The notes beneath the pieces were generated by a model, which was not told where the DNA came from, made no database searches, and saw only the letters and a program-made list of their open reading frames with translations. A stretch of DNA of 64,000 nt, from the NCBI RefSeq assembly GCF_008704495.1, contig NZ_CP023699.1, forward strand, positions 1,302,001 through 1,366,000, read 5' to 3'. The DNA comes from Streptomyces kanamyceticus (lineage in GTDB: Bacteria > Actinomycetota > Actinomycetes > Streptomycetales > Streptomycetaceae). Shown here piece by piece: positions 1-6,506 of this stretch. The translations under genes and the position numbers were made by a program. The first letter of the stretch is position 1. Each line of letters begins with the position of its first letter.

Positions 1-300
1 ACGTTCCAGGCCGTCAAGCACCGGCTCGCCGATGTCCTGGTGCGCCTGGAGTTCGCCAGGCCGCTGGTGTTCGGCGCCGCGTTGACGAGGGCGCCGGGTG
101 ATGTCGCCGCCGCGAAGGTGACGGCGGCGGAGGCGGCGTACGGGGCGGCGCGCGCCGCGCTCCAGCTGCACGGCGCGATCGGGTACACGGCGGAGTTCGA
201 CCTCTCCTTGTGGCTCACCAAAGCCCGTGCGCTGCGCGGGGCTTGGGGAGATCCCGGGGTGTGGCGCGGCCGGGTGCTCGCCGCGCGCGGGGAGGAGTGA
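1..300 (+). CDS. Acyl-CoA dehydrogenase, C-terminal part (5' end outside window)
   Basis: Open from base 1 (TFQAVKHRLADVLV...) to TGA at 298-300, so only the last 99 residues are present. The fragment has the C-terminal helical-bundle signature of acyl-CoA dehydrogenases: QAVKHRLAD, a long helix with an Ala-rich stretch, and LHGAIGYTAEFDLSLWLTKA, the segment that contributes to FAD and subunit contacts. The family oxidises acyl-CoA to enoyl-CoA using FAD. Chain-length specificity cannot be judged from this fragment. No gene follows for 160 bases. Confidence 0.85.
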   Translation, partial: TFQAVKHRLADVLVRLEFARPLVFGAALTRAPGDVAAAKVTAAEAAYGAARAALQLHGAIGYTAEFDLSLWLTKARALRGAWGDPGVWRGRVLAARGEE

Positions 301-460
301 CGCGGCCCGCGGGACCCTCGCCGTGCGGCGGCGCGAGGGATGTTTCCGTGGCTCGTGGGCAGCTGCACCCCGTGCCTGTTTCGGGCAAGACGCGTTGACC
401 CCCGCCCGTCAGGTGCGATGATCAAAGACTCCGCTGAGCCGACCCGGAAGGAGGCCCCAC

Positions 461-1630
461 GTGCGCGTGATCGGGCTCATGTCAGGGACCTCGTACGACG
501 CGATCGACGCGGCAGCGGCCGATCTGACGCTCGACGGGGACAGGCTGACGCTCACTCCGCTCGGGCTGATCAGCCGGGGGTACGACGCGGGTCTGCGCGC
601 GGGGCTCGCCGCCGCGCTGCCGCCCGCGGACACCACGCTCGCCGAGGTCTGCCGCCTGGACACCCTCATCGGGCGGGCCTTCGCCGCCGCGGCGGTCGAG
701 GCCGACCGTGAACTGTGCGACGGGCAGGCCGAGCTGGTCGCCTCGCACGGCCAGACCGTCTACCACTGGGTGGCGGACGGGCAGGTGCACGGCACCCTGC
801 AGATCGGGCAGCCCGCGTGGATCGCCGAGGCGACGGGGCTGCCCGTGGTCGCCGACTTCCGGCCCCGTGACATCGCGGCGGGCGGTCAGGGCGCGCCCCT
901 GGTCAGCATGGTGGACCGGATGTGGCTGCGCGGCCGCCCCGGCGCCCCCGCCGCCCTGAACCTCGGCGGCATCGCCAACATCACCGCCCCCGACGGCACC
1001 GCGTTCGACACGGGCCCCGCCAACGCCCTCATCGACGCCGCGGTGCACGAGGCGACGGGCGGGCGTCTGGAGTACGACCTGGACGGCGAGCTGGCCGCAC
1101 GGGGCACGGTCGACGACGGCTTGCTCGGTCAGCTCCTCGCCGAGCCGTACTACGGACTGCCCGCGCCGAAGACGACCGGCAAGGAACTCTTCCACCTGCC
1201 GTATCTGCGTACGGCGTTGAAGGAGTACGAGGCACTGCCCACCGAGGACGTGGTCGCCACCCTCACCCGGCTCACCGCCCGCACGGTCGCCGACGCGGTC
1301 CGCTCGGTGGCCGCCTCCGAGGTCGTCGCCTCCGGCGGCGGCACCCGCAACCCGGCGCTGATGGCCGCGCTGCGGGCGGAGTTGGGCACGGTGCCGGTGC
1401 GGACCTCCGACGAGCTCGGGCTGCCGTCGGCGGCCAAGGAGGCGTACGCCTTCGCGGTGCTCGGGTTCCTGACCCTGCACGGGCTGCCCGGCACCGACCC
1501 GGCGAGCACGGGGGCCCGGCATCCGAGCGTGCTCGGTTCGATCACGCCGGGGCGGCGCGCCGCCTGGCCGCCCGCGGTGGCCCTGGACGCGGCCCCCTCC
1601 CGCCTCGTCATCAACGGCCAGGGACACTGA
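461..1630 (+). CDS. anmK: Anhydro-N-acetylmuramic acid kinase
   Basis: 389 residues, starting at GTG 461 with a good AAGGAGG site at 448-454. The N terminus MRVIGLMSGTSYDAIDAA is the hallmark ATP/sugar-binding start of AnmK. Later motifs include NLGGIANIT and the DTGPANALID block (about residues 167-190) and SGGGTRNPAL near residue 288. The family hydrolyses the 1,6-anhydro ring and phosphorylates the sugar to MurNAc-6-phosphate during cell-wall recycling; it acts in the cytoplasm. Length matches the family (about 370). The gene is monocistronic, with the next start 109 bases downstream. Confidence 0.95.
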   Translation: MRVIGLMSGTSYDAIDAAAADLTLDGDRLTLTPLGLISRGYDAGLRAGLAAALPPADTTLAEVCRLDTLIGRAFAAAAVEADRELCDGQAELVASHGQTVYHWVADGQVHGTLQIGQPAWIAEATGLPVVADFRPRDIAAGGQGAPLVSMVDRMWLRGRPGAPAALNLGGIANITAPDGTAFDTGPANALIDAAVHEATGGRLEYDLDGELAARGTVDDGLLGQLLAEPYYGLPAPKTTGKELFHLPYLRTALKEYEALPTEDVVATLTRLTARTVADAVRSVAASEVVASGGGTRNPALMAALRAELGTVPVRTSDELGLPSAAKEAYAFAVLGFLTLHGLPGTDPASTGARHPSVLGSITPGRRAAWPPAVALDAAPSRLVINGQGH

Positions 1631-1739
1631 CCCCAGGGGCCCCGGGAAAGCGCGTGGCCAGGGCCAGGAACCGGGCTGACGCGGCCGATTCGGGCCCCCT
1701 CTCATCCTGCTTTCACGCGGGGCTCATACGCTGGCGCCC

Positions 1740-2657
1740 ATGACCCAGATGACTCCCCCAGGCTGGTATCCCGATCCCGGCCAGACGGCCGGCGGACCTC
1801 CCACCGAGCGCTGGTGGGACGGGAGCGTGTGGACGGATCAGGTGCGCGCCGCGGACGGTGGCGCGTACCCGACCCAGCCGGTGTATCCGGCCCATCCCGG
1901 ACAGGCGCCCGCCCCGCGGCGCCGACTGCGCGTCGTGATCGCGGCGGGCGTGGCGGCCGTCGTGCTCGCGGGCATCGGCGGCGGCGTGTACGTCCTGACC
2001 TCCGACGACGACGGGGACGGCGGCGGCGACGCCGTGGCGGACAAGCCGTCGCCGCAGGCCCCGCGGAATCCGGGGGCGCCCGAATCCCCGGGACCGCAGG
2101 CGCCTTCGCCCGAGGGCGAGAAGGGGTTCGCGACCGACCCGGTCAACGGCATCAAGATCCCCATACCCGACGGCTGGGCGGGCGGGACCACGAAGCTGGG
2201 TGCCGGCGTGCAGACCGAACCGATCCCCTGCCCCGGGAACACCTCGGAGCAGTGCACGCGCGGCAGCGCGTACTCCCAGTCGGCCGAGGACCTCAAGCTC
2301 GACGACTCCTCGCCCGAGGCGGCCGCGAAGGCGGACATCGCGAAGAACGCCAAGCAGGGGTACGGCGGCAAGACCTACGGCAAGATCACCTCGCACCAGG
2401 TGCTCGCCTCCAAGAAGGTCACCGTGGCGGGCCAGGAGGGCTACCTCGTGCGCTGGAAGGCCGTGACGCAGAAGAGCGACGACGGCTACGTCCAGTCGCT
2501 CGCCTTCCCCTCCCCCGCCGACAAGTCGAAGCTCGTCGTCGTCCGCATGGGCATCGACGTGAACAAGGACGCCCCGTCGCTCTCGGCGATGGACACGATC
2601 ACCAAGGGGATCAAGAAGGGCAGCGTCGGCGGCGGGGGTGCCGGCCAGGACGTGTAG
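1740..2657 (+). CDS. DUF2510 single-pass membrane protein
   Basis: 305 residues. The first 35 hold a DUF2510 domain (PPGWYPDPG...ERWWDGSVWTDQV). A basic PRRRLR stretch then precedes one membrane segment at about residues 64-84, followed by an acidic and Pro-rich linker. The remaining C-terminal domain of about 170 residues is probably extracytoplasmic and begins FATDPVNGIKIPIPDGW; I do not recognise its function. The topology fits a cytoplasmic DUF2510 module with an external sensor or lipoprotein-like domain, which is common in actinobacteria. A strong hairpin follows the stop codon. Confidence 0.8.
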   Translation: MTQMTPPGWYPDPGQTAGGPPTERWWDGSVWTDQVRAADGGAYPTQPVYPAHPGQAPAPRRRLRVVIAAGVAAVVLAGIGGGVYVLTSDDDGDGGGDAVADKPSPQAPRNPGAPESPGPQAPSPEGEKGFATDPVNGIKIPIPDGWAGGTTKLGAGVQTEPIPCPGNTSEQCTRGSAYSQSAEDLKLDDSSPEAAAKADIAKNAKQGYGGKTYGKITSHQVLASKKVTVAGQEGYLVRWKAVTQKSDDGYVQSLAFPSPADKSKLVVVRMGIDVNKDAPSLSAMDTITKGIKKGSVGGGGAGQDV

Positions 2658-2708
2658 CCGACTCGCCCGTCGGCGGTCGGGACGCCGGTGCGGGACCGGC
2701 TCCCGATC

Positions 2709-2753
2709 GGCCGGGCGGGGTTCCTCACCGCTCTGGAGGAACCCCGTCCGGCC
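2709..2753. terminator. Bidirectional hairpin terminator
   Basis: An 18-bp stem (2709-2726 with 2736-2753, one G-U-type mismatch) encloses a 9-base loop. It lies between the convergent DUF2510 gene (ends 2657) and TetR gene (ends 2858). No clear U-tract follows, as is usual in GC-rich actinobacteria. Confidence 0.75.
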
Positions 2754-2857
2754 TGGTGGTGCGCGCCGCCCCCGTCCCCACGGTGCGGCGCGGGCAGACC
2801 CGGATCCCGTCATCCGGCGGAACCGGGCCCACGATCATGTGACGCCCCTGGTCGGCG

Positions 2858-3442
2858 TCAGGTCAGTCCGAGGCCGGGCAGCACACAGGCCTCGACGAAG
2901 CGGATCAGATAGTCCTCGTCCGCGTACACACCTTCGATGATGGGCCGCGCCCTCAACACCCCGAACAGCTGCAGCGTGACGAATTCCACTGCCGGGTGTC
3001 CCTCGGCGATCTCCCCGCGTTCCACGCCGCGCCGGATGATCACCTCCATCGCCTGGAGCTCCGGCTCGATCAGCGTCTCGCGCAGCGCCCGCTGGAGCTC
3101 CGCGTCCTGGAGGACCGCGTGGCTGAGCGCCTGGACCAGCATGGTGTCGCGCCCGGACCGCTCGCCCGCGGCACGCGCCGCCTCGCGCAGGTCCCCCGCG
3201 AGATCACCGGTGTCGATCTCCGCGAACCGCACACAGCGGCTGGCGCGCAGCGCCGCGGCCACGAACTGGGGCTTCGTCTTCCACTGCCGGTAGAGCGTGG
3301 ACTTGCTGCAGCGCGTGCGGGCGGCCACGCCCTCCATCGTCAGCGCCTCGTACCCGCACTCGCGGAGCTGGTCGAGGACGGCCGCGTAGAACTCCTGCTC
3401 ACGCTCCGGCGTGATCTTCGAGCGGCTCGACGTCGACGTCAT
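2858..3442 (-). CDS. TetR/AcrR family transcriptional regulator
   Basis: 194 residues from ATG 3442; a longer in-frame reading upstream crosses the operator palindrome and is unlikely to be translated. The N-terminal HTH (EALTMEGVAARTRCSKSTLYRQW, about residues 30-52) is a classical TetR DNA-binding domain, followed by a helical ligand-binding domain ending in PGLGLT. It is divergent from the PAP2/DMT pair, and a 60-bp palindrome lies between the two starts. The simple reading is that it represses itself and the PAP2 operon. Ligand unknown. Confidence 0.9.
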   Translation of the reverse strand: MTSTSSRSKITPEREQEFYAAVLDQLRECGYEALTMEGVAARTRCSKSTLYRQWKTKPQFVAAALRASRCVRFAEIDTGDLAGDLREAARAAGERSGRDTMLVQALSHAVLQDAELQRALRETLIEPELQAMEVIIRRGVERGEIAEGHPAVEFVTLQLFGVLRARPIIEGVYADEDYLIRFVEACVLPGLGLT

Positions 3443-3476
3443 GACTCTTCCCCTCGGTGCGACTGGCCCGATCGGC

Positions 3477-3536
3477 CTCATCGATACGCCAGTGTACCGG
3501 TACGCTTCCGTATCGGTACACTGGCGTATCGATGAG
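3477..3536. promoter_or_regulatory. 60-bp near-perfect palindrome, probable TetR operator
   Basis: Arms 3477-3506 and 3507-3536 are inverted copies; the outer 23 bases (CTCATCGATACGCCAGTGTA and on) match perfectly and only the centre departs. Within each arm lies a GTAYCGGTAC core (3494-3503 on the left, a perfect 10-bp palindrome). It sits between divergent TetR (start 3442) and PAP2 (start 3594) genes, where a cooperative two-dimer TetR operator would block both promoters. Confidence 0.8.
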
Positions 3537-3593
3537 TGGGGAGATCCCTCACTCGGCACCGCACCACCTGTCATCACGTAAAGGGGCCGGGGG

Positions 3594-4430
3594 ATGGATT
3601 CCCGAACCGAGCCTGCCGAACGGGAGCCGGACATATCCGTCCGGGAGCCGGACGCGACCACCGTCCGGAAGCCGGACACAGCTGCCCGACCGCCCCTCGT
3701 CCGCGAGCTCCTTCTCGTCATAGGACTCTTCCTCGTCTACAAGTTCGGGCGGCAGCTCGCCAACGGACATACGGGCGAGGCCTTCCACAACGCGCACCGC
3801 GTGTGGGACGCCGAGCGGGCGCTCCACCTGCCCGGCGAGGGCGCCGTGCAGAACGCGCTCATGAGCAGCGACACCCTGATCCACGTCGCGAACACCTACT
3901 ACGCGACGGTGCACTTCCCCGCGACCCTGCTGTTCCTGGTCTGGCTGTACCTGCGCCGCCCCCGGCACTACGTCTGGACGCGGCGGGTGCTCGCCGCGCT
4001 CACCGCCGTCGCACTGGTGCTGCACCTCGGCTTCCCGCTCGCGCCGCCGCGACTCCTGGACGCCGCGCACCTCGTCGACACCGCGCAGGTGTACGGGCCC
4101 TCGGTCTACGCCTCCGAACCCGCGACCGACACCATGGCCAACCAGTTCGCGGCCATGCCGTCGCTGCACTTCGGCTGGGCCCTGATGCTCGCCGTCGGCA
4201 TGATCGTGGCGACCTCGTCGCGGTGGCGCTGGCTCTGGCTGCTGCACCCCCTGCTCACGCTGCTCGTGATCGTCGGGACCGCCAACCACTACTGGCTCGA
4301 CGCGATCGTGGTGAGCGCGCTGCTCGGCATCGCGCTCGCGGTGATCCGGCTGCCGCAGCCAGGACGCTCGCTGATCGTGCGCCGCTCCGCGGCCGCGCGC
4401 GAGCTGGCCGCCTCGGGGGCGGGCCGGTGA
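3594..4430 (+). CDS. PAP2-superfamily membrane phosphatase
   Basis: 278 residues. A polar, probably cytoplasmic N terminus of about 35 residues contains three degenerate REPD/RKPD repeats, then about six membrane segments. The C-terminal half has the PAP2_3 signature: AMPSLHFGWALML (about residues 186-198, catalytic His) and ANHYWLDAIVVSALLG (about 227-242, second His and Asp). Members dephosphorylate lipid phosphates or transfer phospho-headgroups (inositol phosphorylceramide synthase-like); the substrate here is unknown. Its stop overlaps the next start as GTGA, so it is cotranscribed with the DMT transporter. Probably TetR-controlled through the upstream palindrome. Confidence 0.85.
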   Translation: MDSRTEPAEREPDISVREPDATTVRKPDTAARPPLVRELLLVIGLFLVYKFGRQLANGHTGEAFHNAHRVWDAERALHLPGEGAVQNALMSSDTLIHVANTYYATVHFPATLLFLVWLYLRRPRHYVWTRRVLAALTAVALVLHLGFPLAPPRLLDAAHLVDTAQVYGPSVYASEPATDTMANQFAAMPSLHFGWALMLAVGMIVATSSRWRWLWLLHPLLTLLVIVGTANHYWLDAIVVSALLGIALAVIRLPQPGRSLIVRRSAAARELAASGAGR

Positions 4431-5338
4431 ACGCCACCCTGCTCGCCGTCGCGCTCTCCCTCGTCTCTGCCGCCGCGTACGCCGCGGCCGCGGTGGCCCA
4501 GGAGCGGCTCGCCTCGCGCGTCTCCGAGGGCGAGAGCGGAGTGCTGCGGATGCTCGGCAGCGGCGCGTGGTGGTCCTCGGTCGGGCTCAACGCGTCCGCG
4601 GCGCTGCTGCACGTGGCGGCCCTCAAGTACGGGCCGCTCACGCTCGTCCAGCCGCTGGGCGCGCTCACCCTCGTCGCCGCCGTGCCGCTCGGCGCGCGGC
4701 TCGCGGGACGTCGGGTGACCCGCCTGGAGTGGCGCGGCACCGGGCTCACCCTCATCGGCCTCGGCGCGCTGCTCCTGACCGCTTCGGGCCCCGCGCCCGA
4801 CGACAGCCTGACCGTGCCGGAGGCCCTGACCGTCGCCGCCGCGACCATGGCGGTCATCGGGGTCCTCTCCCGCCCCGGCACCCGCCCCGGACTGCGGCAC
4901 GCGACCGCGTCCGGCTTCGCCTCGGGCGTCGCCTCCGCGCTCACGCAGACCGTGACGGTCGCCGTGACGGACCGGTCGGGACCGCTGCTCAGCCCGCAGG
5001 TGATCGTCGTGGCCCTGCTTGTGGCGGCGTTCGCCGCCGGTGGTCTGCTGCTCTCGCAGACCGCCTACCGCGGCGGCCTCGGCGCACCGCTCGCCGTGGT
5101 GACGCTCGCCAACCCCCTCGCGGCCTCGATGATCGGCGTGACACTGCTCGGCGAGCGGCTCCAGGGCGGGTTCGTCGGCATCGCGCTGGCGGTGGCGGGG
5201 GCGGGAGTCGCGGCGTACGGGGTGGTCGTCCTCACGCGCTCGCCCCGGACCGCGGCGGGCGGGCCAGTGCCGGACTATCTGCCGTCGATCCCAGGGCAGC
5301 CGACAGAAACGGCGGCGCTGCGGCTTTCGCGCCCCTGA
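4427..5338 (+). CDS. DMT/EamA-like transporter
   Basis: 303 residues from GTG 4427, translationally coupled by a 4-base overlap to the PAP2 gene. It reads as about ten hydrophobic helices with the small-residue-rich pattern of the drug/metabolite transporter superfamily; APLAVVTLANPLAASMIGVTLLGERL near residues 220-245 is the typical second EamA repeat. Such proteins export or exchange small metabolites. Its coupling to a lipid phosphatase suggests a membrane-lipid or resistance function, but this is inference. The tail (PDYLPSIPGQPTE) is hydrophilic. Confidence 0.8.
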   Translation: MNATLLAVALSLVSAAAYAAAAVAQERLASRVSEGESGVLRMLGSGAWWSSVGLNASAALLHVAALKYGPLTLVQPLGALTLVAAVPLGARLAGRRVTRLEWRGTGLTLIGLGALLLTASGPAPDDSLTVPEALTVAAATMAVIGVLSRPGTRPGLRHATASGFASGVASALTQTVTVAVTDRSGPLLSPQVIVVALLVAAFAAGGLLLSQTAYRGGLGAPLAVVTLANPLAASMIGVTLLGERLQGGFVGIALAVAGAGVAAYGVVVLTRSPRTAAGGPVPDYLPSIPGQPTETAALRLSRP

Positions 5339-5345
5339 GGCGGTG

Positions 5346-5391
5346 GCGCCCGAAGGGGCGCGGGGAACTGCGCGGCCAGCCACATCCGACC
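5346..5391. repeat. Streptomyces intergenic repeat, copy A
   Basis: A small hairpin GCGCCC-gaag-GGGCGC (5346-5361) followed by CGGGGAACTGCGCGGCCAG. The same core recurs at 6465, 21607, 29011 and 29085. It sits just after the DMT stop codon. Confidence 0.7.
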
Positions 5392-5421
5392 CGCAGAGCG
5401 CGTGAGAGGGAGAGACGAAAC

Positions 5422-5460
5422 GGCGCCGGTCGCCCCCTGCGGAAGGGAGCGACCGGCGCC
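5422..5460. terminator. Hairpin terminator between convergent genes
   Basis: Perfect 12-bp stem GGCGCCGGTCGC (5422-5433) with 5449-5460 and a 15-base loop, 17 bases before the stop of the reverse-strand scramblase-like gene and 84 bases after the DMT stop. Likely terminates both. Confidence 0.8.
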
Positions 5461-5477
5461 GTACAAGAAGGGCAAGG

Positions 5478-6356
5478 TCACCCGAAGCCGCGAGCGTCCT
5501 GCTTCAGCGCCGTGTCCACGGTGAGCGCGGTCGCCACGACCAGGCTCAGGAGCGGCTCGGGCAGCTGGTAGTGGATCTGCAGGACGTAGTTGTCCGCGGT
5601 GGTGAACATGGTCTTGGCGAGACCTTCCCAGGTCTTCGTGATCCGGGCGACCTCGTTGTCGGCGTGGTCGACGATCGAGAAGTTCCAGGCGCGCCAGTTC
5701 TCCGCCTTGATCGCGCCGACCTGCTGGCCGTTCACCATCATCGCGAAGTTGATCTTGCCGATCATGTTCTGCTGGACGATCTCGCCGATCGGCTGACCGT
5801 CCGCGCGCTCGACGATCACCCGCGACTTCATGAACTTGCGGGGCCGGGTCAGCATCATCTGCGGCTGGCCGTACGCGTCACGGATCTCGAGCCTGTGCGT
5901 CATGAACTGGTCGAGGCTGGAGACGAAGCGCGCGACCTTCTTCAGCACGCTCTGGCCGACCTGGACGACCGAGCCGAGCACGTTGCCCGACTGGTCCATG
6001 ACGCTGTACTCGTTGGTGAGCTCGATGAGCTTGGCCTTCTGGTTCACCACTAGGACCGGCTCCGTGAACAGCGTGCCGCCGCCCTGCGCGGCCGGTGCGA
6101 CACCGGCCTGGTGCTGCACCTGGCGCTGCACCTTGGCCGGATCGGCCATCGGGGGGACCTGTGCCTGTGGCTGGCCGAACTGGCCCTGGAACTGGGCCTG
6201 CTGCGGGACCTGCTGGGCCTGCGGGACCTGCTGGGCCTGCTGCTGGACCGGGGTCGTGTGGTCCGTCCATTGGGCGCCGTCCCACCAGCGCAGGAGTTGG
6301 GCTACGCCGTGCGGGTCCGGGTGCCAGCCAGCAGGAGTGTTCGAATGCGTCGTCAC
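5478..6356 (-). CDS. DUF2510 plus scramblase-like (LURP-one fold) protein
   Basis: 292 residues from GTG 6356, chosen because the DUF2510 domain starts at once (VTTHSNTPAGWHPDPHG...WWDGAQWTDH); a longer ATG start at 6425 would add 23 unconserved residues. A Gln/Pro/Val-rich linker (about residues 38-85) leads to a C-terminal phospholipid-scramblase/LURP-one-like domain from about residue 95 (LFTEPVLVVNQKAKLIELTNEY, then RFVSSLDQF and RPRKFMKSRVIVERADG). No membrane helix is obvious. The domain pair is recurrent in actinobacteria; the role is not established and may be at the membrane surface. Confidence 0.8.
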   Translation of the reverse strand: MTTHSNTPAGWHPDPHGVAQLLRWWDGAQWTDHTTPVQQQAQQVPQAQQVPQQAQFQGQFGQPQAQVPPMADPAKVQRQVQHQAGVAPAAQGGGTLFTEPVLVVNQKAKLIELTNEYSVMDQSGNVLGSVVQVGQSVLKKVARFVSSLDQFMTHRLEIRDAYGQPQMMLTRPRKFMKSRVIVERADGQPIGEIVQQNMIGKINFAMMVNGQQVGAIKAENWRAWNFSIVDHADNEVARITKTWEGLAKTMFTTADNYVLQIHYQLPEPLLSLVVATALTVDTALKQDARGFG

Positions 6357-6464
6357 TCGGGGCACCCTACCCGTCGAATATCGGCCATCCGCCAGTCCCT
6401 TGCGGGGTTGTGATGTCTGACTCACTCGCTGTTTCGCACAGCCTGCGGGTGCTCCGTGGCCGTT

Positions 6465-6498
6465 CGCGCAGTTCCCCGCGCCCCTTACGGGGCACCCC
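6465..6498. repeat. Streptomyces intergenic repeat, copy B
   Basis: Inverted relative to copy A: GCGCAGTTCCCCGCGCCCC, then TTAC and GGGGC, forming a short GCCCC/GGGGC hairpin. It lies 9 bases beyond the valS stop, in the 150-base gap before the scramblase-like gene, so it may act as the valS terminator. Confidence 0.65.
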
Positions 6499-6506
6499 CA
6501 GGTCCC

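Noticed and set aside
482..1705. Long reverse frame opposite anmK, and many similar long frames opposite other genes
   Set aside because: Shadow frames produced by high GC; no family signature or start signals.
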